Assembly: GCF_002300555.2 (NCBI RefSeq)
Contig: NZ_NTHN02000047.1
Coordinates: 1 to 44,593, forward strand
Direction of reading: 5' to 3'
DNA length: 44,593 bases
Source: Alloyangia mangrovi
Lineage (GTDB): Bacteria > Pseudomonadota > Alphaproteobacteria > Rhodobacterales > Rhodobacteraceae
The notes below the pieces were generated by a model. That model was not told the origin of the DNA and ran no database searches. It was given only the letters and a program-made list of their open reading frames with translations. Below are positions 13,850 to 22,280 of this stretch, piece by piece; position 1 is the first letter of the stretch, and each line of letters starts with the position of its first letter. A program made the translations under genes and the position numbers.

Positions 13850-16837
13850 ATGGCCCAACGCGCTCGGATCGCGGCCGTCCTAGGCCCGACCAACACAGGC
13901 AAGACCCATTATGCCATCGAACGGATGCTGGCGCACAGGACCGGCATGATCGGCCTGCCGCTGCGTCTGCTGGCGCGCGAGGTCTACGACAAGGTGGTGG
14001 CTGCCCGCGGCCCGTCGGTGGCGGCGCTGGTGACCGGCGAGGAGCGGATCGTGCCGCCGCGCGCGCAATACTGGATCTGCACCGTCGAGGCGATGCCCGA
14101 GGGCATGGGCTGCGACTTCGTGGCCATCGACGAGATCCAGCTCTGCGCCGACCCCGAACGCGGCCATGTCTTCACCGACCGGCTGCTGCGCATGCGCGGG
14201 CTGAACGAGACGCTGTTCCTCGGCTCGGACACCATGCGCGGGCCGATCTCGCAGCTGGTCAAGGGCGTCGAGTTCATGCGCCGCGACCGGATGAGCCAGC
14301 TGATGTACTCCGGCCCCAAGAAGATTTCCCGCATGCCGGCGCGCAGCGCCATAGTCGGCTTCTCGGTGGACAACGTCTATGCCATCGCCGAACTGCTGCG
14401 CCGCACCAAGGGTGGGGCGGCGGTGGTGATGGGGGCGCTCAGCCCGCGCACCCGCAACGCGCAGGTCGACCTCTACCAGAACGGCGATGTGGACTACCTC
14501 GTGGCCACCGACGCCATCGGCATGGGGCTCAATCTCGACGTCGATCACGTGGCGTTTTCCTCGCTGCGCAAGTTCGACGGGCGGCGGATGCGCGAGCTTC
14601 AGCCGAACGAGCTGGCGCAAATCGCTGGCCGGGCGGGGCGTGGCATGCGCGACGGCACCTTCGGCACCACCGGCGAAGCCGGGCAGATTCCGGAGGAGTG
14701 GGTCGAGGCGATCACCAGCCACAGCTTCACGCCGCTGAAGAAGCTCAACTGGCGCAATCCGCAGCTGAATTTCGGCTCGCCCGAGGCGCTGATCGACTCG
14801 CTCGAGAGGGCGCCCGACGATCCTAACCTGGTAAAGGCGCGCGAGGCCGACGACCTGATGTCGCTCAAATCGCTCAACTCGCAGGCGGAGGTTCGCGCGC
14901 GGGCCTCGGATCCGGCCTCGGTGAAGCTGCTCTGGGACGTCTGCCGTATTCCCGATTTCCGCGGGATCAGTCATAATGAACACGCGGCGCTGCTGCAGGT
15001 GATCTACCAGCACCTGCACGAGCGCGGAGAAATCCCGCGCGACTTCATGGCGCGGCAGGTGAAGCGCATCGATCGAACCGATGGCGACATTGATGCGTTG
15101 TCGAAACGTCTGGCATTTATCCGCACTTGGACTTACGTGGCGCAACGCAAAGGTTGGGTCGATGACGAAAGCCATTGGCGCGAGGCAACCCGCGCGGTAG
15201 AAGATGCTCTGTCCGACGCGCTCCACGCGCGTCTTACCCAAAGATTTGTTGACCGCCGCACGTCAGTGCTGATGCGGCGGTTGAAGCAGAAGGAGGCCCT
15301 CTTGGCCGAGGTGAACGAGAACGGAGAAGTGACCGTCGAAGGCGAATTCGTCGGTCGGCTCGAAGGGTTCCGCTTCCGGCAGGATGCCGGCGCAACGGGA
15401 CAGGAAGCGAAGACGCTGAAGACGGCGTCGCTGCAGGCGCTCGCGCCGCATTTCCACCTGCGGGCGGATCGCTTCTACAACGCGCCCGATACCGAAATCG
15501 ACTTCACCGAGCAGGGTGGCCTCATGTGGGGCGACCAGGCCGTGGGCAAGCTGGTCAAGGGCGACGACGCGCTGAAGCCGCGCGTCGCGGTCTTCGTCGA
15601 TGACGAGGCCGGTGCGGATGTTGCACAGAAGGTCGAGCGCCGTCTGCAGCATTTCATCGATCGCAAGATCGCCGCGCTGTTTGAGCCGCTGCTGAACATG
15701 CAGAACGACGAGGCACTGACCGGGCTTGCCCGCGGCTTCGCCTTCCGCCTGATCGAATCGATGGGCGTCATCCCGCGCGGCCAGGTGGCCGACGAGGTGA
15801 AGCAGCTCGACCAGGACTCCCGCGGCGCGCTGCGCAAGCATGGCGTGCGCTTCGGTCAGTACACGATCTTCATGCCGCTGCTGCTCAAGCCCGCGCCGAC
15901 CCGTCTGCGTCTGGTACTGTGGTCGCTGGCCAATGATCTCGACACCTTCCCCGAGGCGCCGCCGCCGGGTCTGGTGACCGTGCCCAACGTGCGCGAAGTG
16001 CCGATGGCGCATTACACCCTCTCGGGCTACCGCCCCGCCGGTGAGCGCGCGATCCGCATCGACATGCTCGAGCGTCTCGCCGACATGCTGCGCAGCGAGG
16101 ACAGTCGCGGCGGCTTCGAGGCCAAGGCCGACATGCTGTCGATCACCGGCATGACGCTGGAGCAGTTCTCGGACCTCATGCAGGGTCTGGGCTACCGCGC
16201 CGAAAAGGGCGAGCGCAGCAAGGTCCGCGCGGCCGACAAGGTGCTGACCGAGAGCTCGGAACCCTCGGGCATCCCGGGCGAGGACGAGCCGGTCTTCGAC
16301 GCTGCACAGGAAGAAGAGGCGACTCCCGCCGCGATGGCCGATCCGGCCGAAGCGCCCGAGGCCGCCGATCTTGTTGCCGGCACCGAGGCGATCGACGACG
16401 AGGGTCTGGCCCCGATCGCCGAGACCCCCGATGCGGTGGAAGTCGACGACAACATTCCCGAGACCGACGACACCGACCTGCTGCCGGGCGATGCCCCGGA
16501 CGCGGCGCTGGCCGGCCCTGAGACTGAGGTGTTCTACACCTTCACCTGGGGTGGCAACCGCGGCGCACGCGGTGGTCGTCAGGGCGGTCGCGACGGCGCT
16601 CGTGAAGGCGCGCGTGAGGGTGGCCGCGAGGGTGCCCGCGAAGGCGGTCGGCAGGCGCGTGGCAAGGGTGGCCCGAAGGGCGGCGGCAAGCCGCGCGGCA
16701 AGGGCGGTCCCAAAGGTGGTCCCAAGGGCGCTCCGAAGGGTCCCAAGACCTTCGAGTCGCGTCCCGAGAAGAAGGACCGGATCGATCCGGACAACCCCTT
16801 CGCGGCCGCACTCATGGGCTTCAAGGGCAAATCCTGA
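13850..16837 (+). CDS. SUV3-like superfamily 2 helicase with a low-complexity G/R/K tail
   Basis: A 995-residue helicase. Walker A is GPTNTGKT (residues 12-19), the motif II box is DEIQ (94-97), and the second RecA domain has VATDAIGMGLNLD and QIAGRAGRG (257-265). This arrangement resembles mitochondrial SUV3, an RNA helicase of degradosome-type complexes, and its alphaproteobacterial relatives. The middle part includes SUV3-like helical regions. From about residue 800 the protein is acidic, then from about 903 it becomes repeats of G-R-E/D-G-A and KGGPKGG, a tail likely to bind RNA. It is followed after 12 bp by the Hsp15-like gene, so RNA metabolism is the common theme. Confidence 0.88.
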   Translation: MAQRARIAAVLGPTNTGKTHYAIERMLAHRTGMIGLPLRLLAREVYDKVVAARGPSVAALVTGEERIVPPRAQYWICTVEAMPEGMGCDFVAIDEIQLCADPERGHVFTDRLLRMRGLNETLFLGSDTMRGPISQLVKGVEFMRRDRMSQLMYSGPKKISRMPARSAIVGFSVDNVYAIAELLRRTKGGAAVVMGALSPRTRNAQVDLYQNGDVDYLVATDAIGMGLNLDVDHVAFSSLRKFDGRRMRELQPNELAQIAGRAGRGMRDGTFGTTGEAGQIPEEWVEAITSHSFTPLKKLNWRNPQLNFGSPEALIDSLERAPDDPNLVKAREADDLMSLKSLNSQAEVRARASDPASVKLLWDVCRIPDFRGISHNEHAALLQVIYQHLHERGEIPRDFMARQVKRIDRTDGDIDALSKRLAFIRTWTYVAQRKGWVDDESHWREATRAVEDALSDALHARLTQRFVDRRTSVLMRRLKQKEALLAEVNENGEVTVEGEFVGRLEGFRFRQDAGATGQEAKTLKTASLQALAPHFHLRADRFYNAPDTEIDFTEQGGLMWGDQAVGKLVKGDDALKPRVAVFVDDEAGADVAQKVERRLQHFIDRKIAALFEPLLNMQNDEALTGLARGFAFRLIESMGVIPRGQVADEVKQLDQDSRGALRKHGVRFGQYTIFMPLLLKPAPTRLRLVLWSLANDLDTFPEAPPPGLVTVPNVREVPMAHYTLSGYRPAGERAIRIDMLERLADMLRSEDSRGGFEAKADMLSITGMTLEQFSDLMQGLGYRAEKGERSKVRAADKVLTESSEPSGIPGEDEPVFDAAQEEEATPAAMADPAEAPEAADLVAGTEAIDDEGLAPIAETPDAVEVDDNIPETDDTDLLPGDAPDAALAGPETEVFYTFTWGGNRGARGGRQGGRDGAREGAREGGREGAREGGRQARGKGGPKGGGKPRGKGGPKGGPKGAPKGPKTFESRPEKKDRIDPDNPFAAALMGFKGKS

Positions 16838-16849
16838 GGCGCATCGCGC

Positions 16850-17233
16850 GTGGCTGATCCGGCTCCCAAGCTCCGCATCGACAAATGGCTCTGGCAGGCC
16901 CGCTTCTTCAAGACGCGGGGCCTGTCGGCCAAGGCGGTGTCCTCTGGTGTCCGGGTCAACGGTCTCAACGTGTCGAAACCGGCCTTCAACGTGGGGCCGG
17001 GGGATGTTCTGACCTTCAGCCAGGCGCGCCAGGTGCGCGTGATCAAGGTCGTGGCGCTCGGCGAGCGCCGCGGCCCGGCGCCCGAGGCGCAGCAGCTCTA
17101 CGAGGATCTTGATCCTCCACAGCCCAGATCCGAGGATGACGTTCCGCCGGTCCAGCGCCTCGAAGGCAATTCTCGTCCCACCAAGCGCGACCGCAGGAAA
17201 CTCGATCTTGATCGCGGCCGGGCGCTTGAATGA
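16850..17233 (+). CDS. S4-domain RNA-binding protein (Hsp15-like)
   Basis: A 127-residue protein starting at GTG. Residues 8-60 form an S4 domain (LRIDKWLWQARFFKTRGLSA, then VRVNGLNVSKPAFNV and GDVLTF). The C-terminal half is polar and basic (RPTKRDRRKLDLDRGRALE), as in Hsp15. E. coli Hsp15 rescues 50S subunits carrying stalled nascent chains. The start is 12 bp behind the helicase stop, so it is probably the second gene of that operon. Confidence 0.88.
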   Translation: MADPAPKLRIDKWLWQARFFKTRGLSAKAVSSGVRVNGLNVSKPAFNVGPGDVLTFSQARQVRVIKVVALGERRGPAPEAQQLYEDLDPPQPRSEDDVPPVQRLEGNSRPTKRDRRKLDLDRGRALE

Positions 17234-17254
17234 TCGCCTTTGCTGGTCTAGCTA
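17226..17254 (+). promoter_or_regulatory. Candidate sigma-70-type promoter of fdxA
   Basis: TTGAAT (17226-17231), a 17-bp spacer and TAGCTA (17249-17254) lie about 30 bp before the fdxA ATG at 17283. The -35 box overlaps the end of the Hsp15-like gene. Confidence 0.4.
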
Positions 17255-17282
17255 AGCGCCTATCAGCCTTTGAGAGACAGCA

Positions 17283-17621
17283 ATGACCTACGTCGTCACC
17301 GAAAATTGTATCGCCTGCAAATACACCGATTGCGTGGAAGTCTGCCCGGTGGACTGTTTCTATGAGGGCGAGAACACGCTGGTGATCCATCCCGACGAAT
17401 GCATCGACTGCGGCGTCTGCGAGCCGGAGTGCCCGGCTGACGCGATCCGCCCGGACACCGAGCCGGACATGGAGAAATGGGTAGAGTTCAACCGCAAGTA
17501 CGCGGAACTCTGGCCGGTGATCATCACCAAGAAGGACCCGCTGCCGGAAGCCGAAGAGCGCGATGGCGAAGCGGACAAGCTGACCAAATACTTCTCCGAA
17601 GCGCCGGGCGAGGGCGACTGA
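17283..17621 (+). CDS. fdxA: Seven-iron ferredoxin (3Fe-4S / 4Fe-4S)
   Basis: A 112-residue ferredoxin of the FdxA type. The N-terminal motif is [14 protein letters not shown] and the second is [12 protein letters not shown], giving ligands for one 3Fe-4S and one 4Fe-4S cluster as in Azotobacter ferredoxin I. The C-terminal region ([15 protein letters not shown]) is the standard extension of the family. It acts as a cytoplasmic electron carrier; the partner is not indicated. The order helicase, Hsp15, fdxA, carD is co-directional. Confidence 0.95.
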   Translation: MTYVVTENCIACKYTDCVEVCPVDCFYEGENTLVIHPDECIDCGVCEPECPADAIRPDTEPDMEKWVEFNRKYAELWPVIITKKDPLPEAEERDGEADKLTKYFSEAPGEGD

Positions 17622-17937
17622 GAGAAGCAGGACTACGCTCGGCGCGGGGCGCGATTCGTGCCTGCCGCGCCGGGAGCCGCTCACGGGGGCGTGTTTTGGC
17701 CCGTAACATATTGCGATAAAAAAACATCTTTCCAGCCCGGGCGCTCCTAGGAAAGACGTTCATTTTGTGCTATGTTCTGCGCCACTCATGTTGAAACAAT
17801 GCACACATGGCCGGGCCGGTCTGCACCCCGGGGGTTAAGCTTTTCGCGTAAAACCAGACGAACGGAATGCACCTCCTAGCATCCCGTCCGTCTTGCTGTC
17901 GCGTGTGCGCAAGTTTCGCTGCTAAGGACGCTGTTGG
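17622..17937. other. 316-bp gap between fdxA and carD holding the carD leader
   Basis: I see no gene here. The gap has an AT-rich patch with A7 (17718-17724), and a 14-bp imperfect hairpin at 17857-17892 in what should be the carD leader. I could not pin a convincing promoter. Confidence 0.5.
17857..17892 (+). ncRNA. Hairpin with an ACCUCCU loop in the carD leader
   Basis: GACGAACGGAATGC (17857-17870) pairs with GCATCCCGTCCGTC (17879-17892) at 12 of 14 positions, with two A-C mismatches. The loop is ACCTCCTA. The loop sequence equals the anti-Shine-Dalgarno end of 16S rRNA, a feature also seen in loops of alphaproteobacterial cuckoo-type small RNAs. It lies 45 bases before the carD ATG. It could be a leader element or the end of a small RNA; the sequence shows only the hairpin. 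Confidence 0.35.
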
Positions 17938-18447
17938 ATGACCAAGACCAAGAAGAACGAATTCCGCCCGAATGACTACGTGGTCTACCCGGCCCATGGC
18001 GTGGGTCAGATCATGTCGATCGAGGAGCAGGAAATCGCCGGCATCAAGCTGGAGCTTTTCGTGATCTCCTTCGAGAAAGACAAGATGACGCTGCGGGTCC
18101 CGACCCACAAGGCGACCGAGATCGGCATGCGCTCGCTGTCCTCGCCGGACGTGGTGAGCCAGGCAATGAAGACGCTCAAGGGCAAGGCCAAGGTCAAGCG
18201 CGCCATGTGGTCCCGCCGTGCCCAGGAATACGAACAGAAGATCAACTCTGGTGACCTGATTGCGATTGCCGAAGTGGTGCGCGACCTGCACCGCGCCGAC
18301 GACCAGCGCGAGCAGAGCTACTCCGAGCGTCAGCTCTACGAGGCCGCGCTCGAGCGCCTGACCCGCGAAGTGGCCGCTGTTTCCGGGGGCGACGAAGTTG
18401 CTGCCGCCCGCCAGGTGGACGAAGTCCTCGGCCTGCGCGCCGCTTGA
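17938..18447 (+). CDS. carD: CarD-family transcriptional regulator (CdnL-like)
   Basis: A 169-residue protein with the N-terminal RNA polymerase-interacting domain (DYVVYPAHGVGQI, then a Tudor-like fold to about residue 70) and a helical DNA-binding C-terminal domain (residues 75-169). CarD/CdnL binds the polymerase beta subunit at promoters and stabilises open complexes, notably at rRNA and other growth-related promoters; it is conserved in alphaproteobacteria. Length is normal for the family. The leader carries an unusual hairpin, and a strong terminator follows. Confidence 0.93.
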   Translation: MTKTKKNEFRPNDYVVYPAHGVGQIMSIEEQEIAGIKLELFVISFEKDKMTLRVPTHKATEIGMRSLSSPDVVSQAMKTLKGKAKVKRAMWSRRAQEYEQKINSGDLIAIAEVVRDLHRADDQREQSYSERQLYEAALERLTREVAAVSGGDEVAAARQVDEVLGLRAA

Positions 18448-18471
18448 TCGCGCGTACCTCCCGACGAATTC

Positions 18472-18501
18472 AAAAGGGCTGCCCTGGCGGGCAGCCCTTT
18501 T
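18472..18501. terminator. Bidirectional intrinsic terminator between carD and the NADH dehydrogenase gene
   Basis: A perfect 13-bp inverted repeat, AAAAGGGCTGCCC / GGGCAGCCCTTTT with loop TGGC, ends in a T run on both strands. It serves both convergent genes. Confidence 0.9.
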
Positions 18502-18530
18502 CTTTAGCCGAAGAGGGCTCGTACGGCCCC

Positions 18531-19862
18531 TCAGTGCAGCTTCAGCTTGGGGCGAATGCGCCGCGAGGCACCGCCGAGCAGCGCGCCCAGCGTCGCGCGC
18601 CAGGTGCCCAGCACCGACTTGCGGTGCAGGAAGTGCAGCGAGCGGTAGGCGCGCCGCGCCAGCCAGCCCTCGATGGTGATCGTGCCGATCGCCTTGCCCA
18701 TCAGCGAGCCCACCGCTCCCTCGTTGCTGATCGCCACCAGCGAGCCGTGGTCGGCATAGGCGAAGTCCTTCAGCGGCTTGCCGGTGACCTGCGCCACGAT
18801 CTGGCGCTCCATGAATTCGGCCTGTTGGGTGGCGACCTGCGCGCGCGGCGGCAAGGAGGTCTCCTTGGCGGGCCAGGGGCAGTCGGCGCAGTCGCCTAGC
18901 GCGTAGATGCGTTCGTCGGCAAAGGTCTGCAGGGTGGGGCGCACCTTGAGACGGCCGAGGCTGCCGGTCTCGAAGCCGTCGAGCTGGCCGATCACCTCGG
19001 GCGCGCGCACCCCCGCCGCCCAGACCGTCAGGTTGGAGCTGAGCGTCGTGCCGTCGGCGAGCGCCACCGCGCCGGGCTCGATGCGGGCGACCCGGGCGCC
19101 GGTCATCACATCGATGTGCAGCTCGCGCAGGTGGCGGGCGACCTTGGCCGAGATGGTCTCGGGCAGGGCGCTCAGCACGCGCGGCGCGGCCTCGATCAGG
19201 CGGATGGTCACCGCGTCGGGGCGGCGCACCTTGTGGATGCCGTTGCGCGCGAACTGCCCGGCGGCCTCTCGCAACTCGGCGGCCAGTTCGACGCCGGTGG
19301 CGCCCGCGCCGATGATGGTCAGCTCGAGCTTCTCGGTGGTGCCGAGCGCGCCGGTCTGGAAGCGCAGGAAGAGGTTCAGCAGCTCGGCCTGCAGGCGCTT
19401 GGCCTGCGCGGGCGTGTCGAGCATCATGCAGTTCTCGGCCACGCCGGGCGTGCCGAAGTCGTTCGAGCGGCTGCCGATGGCCAGCACGAGGATGTCGTAG
19501 GGCAGGGCGCGCTTGGGGGCGAGCGGGCGGTTGCTCGGATCGTTCACCGCCTGCAGCTCCACCAGCCGCTTCTCGCGGTCGATGCCGGTGAAGCGACCGA
19601 GGCGGAAATTGTACTCGTTGCGGTGCGAATGCTCGAGCAGGCTGATCTCCTCGTCGAAGCCCTTGGTCCCGGCGGCAAACTCGTGCAGCGACGGTTTCCA
19701 CATGTGCGAGAGGTTCTCGTCGACGAGGGTGATCTCGGCCTTTCCGGCATGGCCGAGGCGTCGGCTGAGGCGGGTGGCGAGGTTCAGGCCGGCGGTACCG
19801 GCACCGACGATGACGATCTGGGGGGGGCTTGGAGGCTTGGGGCATGTCGAGGCTATTCGCAT
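18531..19862 (-). CDS. Type II NADH dehydrogenase-like FAD/NAD(P) oxidoreductase
   Basis: About 440 residues with two Rossmann motifs: the FAD motif IVIVGAGTAG near the start and the NAD motif LTIIGAGATGVELA about residues 170-185. The later YALGDCADC closes the FAD site. C-terminal segments and a basic tail suggest membrane attachment. It should pass electrons from NADH to quinone without pumping protons. The start is uncertain. In the present frame the first ATG is at 19862, giving MRIASTCPKPPSPPQ. Removing one base from the G8 run at 19820-19827 would instead allow the ATG at 19845, giving MPQASKPPQIVIVG, which looks more natural. Neither start has a good ribosome-binding site. Confidence 0.85.
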   Translation of the reverse strand: MRIASTCPKPPSPPQIVIVGAGTAGLNLATRLSRRLGHAGKAEITLVDENLSHMWKPSLHEFAAGTKGFDEEISLLEHSHRNEYNFRLGRFTGIDREKRLVELQAVNDPSNRPLAPKRALPYDILVLAIGSRSNDFGTPGVAENCMMLDTPAQAKRLQAELLNLFLRFQTGALGTTEKLELTIIGAGATGVELAAELREAAGQFARNGIHKVRRPDAVTIRLIEAAPRVLSALPETISAKVARHLRELHIDVMTGARVARIEPGAVALADGTTLSSNLTVWAAGVRAPEVIGQLDGFETGSLGRLKVRPTLQTFADERIYALGDCADCPWPAKETSLPPRAQVATQQAEFMERQIVAQVTGKPLKDFAYADHGSLVAISNEGAVGSLMGKAIGTITIEGWLARRAYRSLHFLHRKSVLGTWRATLGALLGGASRRIRPKLKLH

Positions 19863-19941
19863 CTGATAGCCGAAGGGCGGGACGTGGCCGGCGCCGCGTG
19901 CGCGGGTCTTGGTCCACCTCCGGCGCGGCCCGCATAGCCCA

Positions 19942-19959
19942 ATGCTGCAGATGCAGCAT
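19942..19959. promoter_or_regulatory. Small inverted repeat upstream of the NADH dehydrogenase gene
   Basis: ATGCTGC-AGAT-GCAGCAT is a perfect 7-bp inverted repeat about 80 bp before the gene start. It could be an operator or a leader hairpin. I recognise no known motif. Confidence 0.25.
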
Positions 19960-20098
19960 CCGCGAAATGGCCAGAGGCAATGACAATCCCGCGAGCCACT
20001 GTGTCGCACGCGGCGATTTGCCTCAATTTTAGACTACTGCCATGTGAGCAAAGAGGAATTTCCGATTTCTGTATGCCGTGGGATACCCTCTGGCCGGG

Positions 20099-21967
20099 TC
20101 AGGCCGCGTCATGGCGCTCGGCTTCGAGCGCGCTGAACAGCGCCGTCTCGAGGTCCTTCTCGAGCTCTCGGGCCCGTTTGACGTAGGCCGGGTTCTGCGA
20201 TGGCGGCGTGCCCGGTTCCCAGAGCGTGGCCAGCTCGCGCATGGTCTCGCGGTCGTGGTGGTAGAAGGTCTCTTCGGCGATGGCTGCCTCGTATTCGGTG
20301 AGACCCACCTGCTCGAGCACGTAGCGCCCGGCGCGCAGCGAGCTGTCGAACATCTCGCGCACGATCTTGTCGGCGCCGGCCTGGTAGAGTTCGTAGACAT
20401 GGGTGCGGTCGCGGGCGCGGGCGATGATGAAGATCTCGGGCCGGATGCGCTTGGCGAAGCGCACGAGCTTGGTGGTGGCCTTGGGATCGTCGAGCGCGGC
20501 GACCAGCACCTTGGCCTTGGAGATGCCCGCAGCGTGCAGCAGCTCGGGGCGGGTGGGATCGCCGAAGAAGCCCTTTACCCCGAACTGGCGCATCAGCTCG
20601 ATGGTCTGCATGTCGTGGTCTATCACCACGGTCTTGTAGCCCGAGCTCTGCACCAGCCTGTTGACGATCTGCCCGAAGCGCCCGATCCCTGCGAGGATGA
20701 TCGGCCCCTCGCGATCGATCTTGTCGTGCGGGCGGGCTTCGGACTTGTCCTCGAACTTGGCCGAGAGCTTGTCGTAGAGGATGAAAAGCGCCGGGGTGAT
20801 CAGCATCGACAGCGCCACCACCATCAGAAGGCGCTGACCGAAGGCCTCGGTCATCACGTTCTGCTGCAGCGCGAAAGAGATGAGCACGAAGCCGAATTCC
20901 CCGGCCTGCGCCAGAGACAGGGTAAACAGCATCCGGTCGCGACCCTTGAGGTGGAAGAGCCCGCCTAGCAGGTAGAGGATCGCGCCCTTGACGAGGATCA
21001 ACCCCAGCGTGATGCCGATCAGCACGAAGGGCTCGCGCAGGAAGTCGGCAAGGTTCAGCCCTGCGCCCACGGTGATGAAGAACAGCCCCAGGAGGAGCCC
21101 CTTGAAGGGCTCGATGTCGCTCTCGAGCTGGTGGCGGAATTCCGAGTTCGCCAGCACCACGCCGGCAAGGAAGGTGCCGAGCGCCGGCGACAGGCCCACC
21201 AGCCCCATCAGGAAGGCGATGCCGACGACGATGAGCAGCGCCACGGCGGTGAACATCTCGGGCAGGTGCGACGAGTTGATGTGGCGGAAGAGCGGCCGCG
21301 CGCCGTAGATGCCCGCGAGGATGATCAGGGCGACGGCGCCAAGGGTCACCAGCGCCACCGCCCAGCCGGGCAAGCCGGCCACCAGCGACATGCCGTGCTC
21401 GGCGCTTCCGTGACCGGAAGGCTCGATCGCCCCCTCGGGGTTGATCGTCGCGGCGAGAGGCGCACCCAAGAGCGGCAGCAGGATCAGCATCGGGATGACC
21501 GCGATGTCCTGCGTCAGCAGCACCGAGAAGGCCGAGCGCCCGCCGGGGGTCTGCATCAGCCCCTTCTCTGACAGGGTCTGCAGCACGATGGCCGTCGAGG
21601 AGAGGCAGAAGACCATGCCCGCCGCCAGCGCCGTGCCCCAGGCGGTGCCCAGCCCCATGACCACCGCCGTGATCGCCGCCATGGTCAGCAGGATCTGCAG
21701 CCCTCCGAGCCCGATCAGCCGGTGCCGCATGTCCCACAGCGCCCGCGGCTCCAGTTCGAGCCCGATGATGAAGAGCATCATCACCACGCCGAACTCGGCA
21801 AAATGGCGCAGGTCGTCGGTGTGCGAAACGAGGTGCAGCCCCGGCCCGATGATGATCCCCGCCAGCAGGTAGCCGAGCACCGATCCGAGCCCCAGACGGG
21901 TCGCGATCGGCACGGCGATCACCGCCGCCGCGAGGTAGATGGAGGCCTGAAAGAGCGCGCTTTCCAT
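20099..21967 (-). CDS. Monovalent cation:proton antiporter-2 (KefB/KefC-like)
   Basis: A 622-residue inner-membrane protein. The first 390 residues form a CPA2 exchanger domain with about 12 hydrophobic segments, including GSVLGYLLAGIIIGPGL and LFIIGLELEPRALWDMR. A cytoplasmic TrkA-N (RCK) domain follows (about 405-520: IILAGIGRFGQIVNRLVQSS). Family members exchange potassium or sodium for protons, and Kef systems are gated by glutathione adducts. I chose the ATG at 21967 because the hydrophobic region starts directly after it; the upstream frame is leader sequence. It is divergent from the metZ riboswitch. Confidence 0.88.
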   Translation of the reverse strand: MESALFQASIYLAAAVIAVPIATRLGLGSVLGYLLAGIIIGPGLHLVSHTDDLRHFAEFGVVMMLFIIGLELEPRALWDMRHRLIGLGGLQILLTMAAITAVVMGLGTAWGTALAAGMVFCLSSTAIVLQTLSEKGLMQTPGGRSAFSVLLTQDIAVIPMLILLPLLGAPLAATINPEGAIEPSGHGSAEHGMSLVAGLPGWAVALVTLGAVALIILAGIYGARPLFRHINSSHLPEMFTAVALLIVVGIAFLMGLVGLSPALGTFLAGVVLANSEFRHQLESDIEPFKGLLLGLFFITVGAGLNLADFLREPFVLIGITLGLILVKGAILYLLGGLFHLKGRDRMLFTLSLAQAGEFGFVLISFALQQNVMTEAFGQRLLMVVALSMLITPALFILYDKLSAKFEDKSEARPHDKIDREGPIILAGIGRFGQIVNRLVQSSGYKTVVIDHDMQTIELMRQFGVKGFFGDPTRPELLHAAGISKAKVLVAALDDPKATTKLVRFAKRIRPEIFIIARARDRTHVYELYQAGADKIVREMFDSSLRAGRYVLEQVGLTEYEAAIAEETFYHHDRETMRELATLWEPGTPPSQNPAYVKRARELEKDLETALFSALEAERHDAA

Positions 21968-22102
21968 GTCTGTCTGTGCCTGCTTCGTGACTGCCCTGAC
22001 GTCCGCATGATGCGGGGCGATGGAGGGGAATGACAAGCACCCGTGCGCGGGGCCGCAGGGGTCGTGACATCCGGGCGCAACATTGGGTGCCTCTCGTCGT
22101 GC

Positions 22103-22131
22103 TTGACCGGAAGACATCGGCGGCGTATCTC
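22103..22131 (+). promoter_or_regulatory. Sigma-70-type promoter of the metZ riboswitch transcript
   Basis: TTGACC (22103-22108), a 17-bp spacer and TATCTC (22126-22131). The predicted start near 22138 coincides with the first base pair of the riboswitch, which supports both calls. Confidence 0.6.
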
Positions 22132-22136
22132 GGCGC

Positions 22137-22188
22137 CGTGGCGATTTGTTGACGGATTGCGGGCCACGTAAAACATGCCGCTAAAAGG
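22137..22188 (+). ncRNA. SAM-II riboswitch upstream of metZ
   Basis: The 52-base element matches the SAM-II layout. P1 is CGTGGC (22137-22142) with GCCACG (22163-22168). The loop starts GATTT (22143-22147) and carries the conserved ATTGC. The 3' strand ends in CCGCTAAAAGG, close to the family's GCTAAAAAGG. GCGG (22159-22162) can pair with CCGC (22178-22181) to make the pseudoknot. SAM-II binds S-adenosylmethionine and is known in alphaproteobacteria upstream of metX, metA and metZ. An intrinsic terminator follows within 12 bases, so control is likely by transcription termination. Confidence 0.9.
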
Positions 22189-22199
22189 TCGGACGAGAG

Positions 22200-22233
22200 A
22201 GCCCCTTTCGCTTGACCGCGAGTGGGGCTTTTT
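22200..22233 (+). terminator. Riboswitch-controlled intrinsic terminator in the metZ leader
   Basis: AGCCCC (22200-22205) pairs with GGGGCT (22224-22229), extended inside by TCGC/GCGA, and is followed by a T5 run (22229-22233). It lies 48 bases before the metZ ATG. AAAGG of the riboswitch 3' end could pair with CCTTT (22204-22208), which would compete with this stem. Confidence 0.8.
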
Positions 22234-22280
22234 CATTTCCGGCGCAAAAGGATCGTCCGGGCACAGAAAGGTGGAAGATC

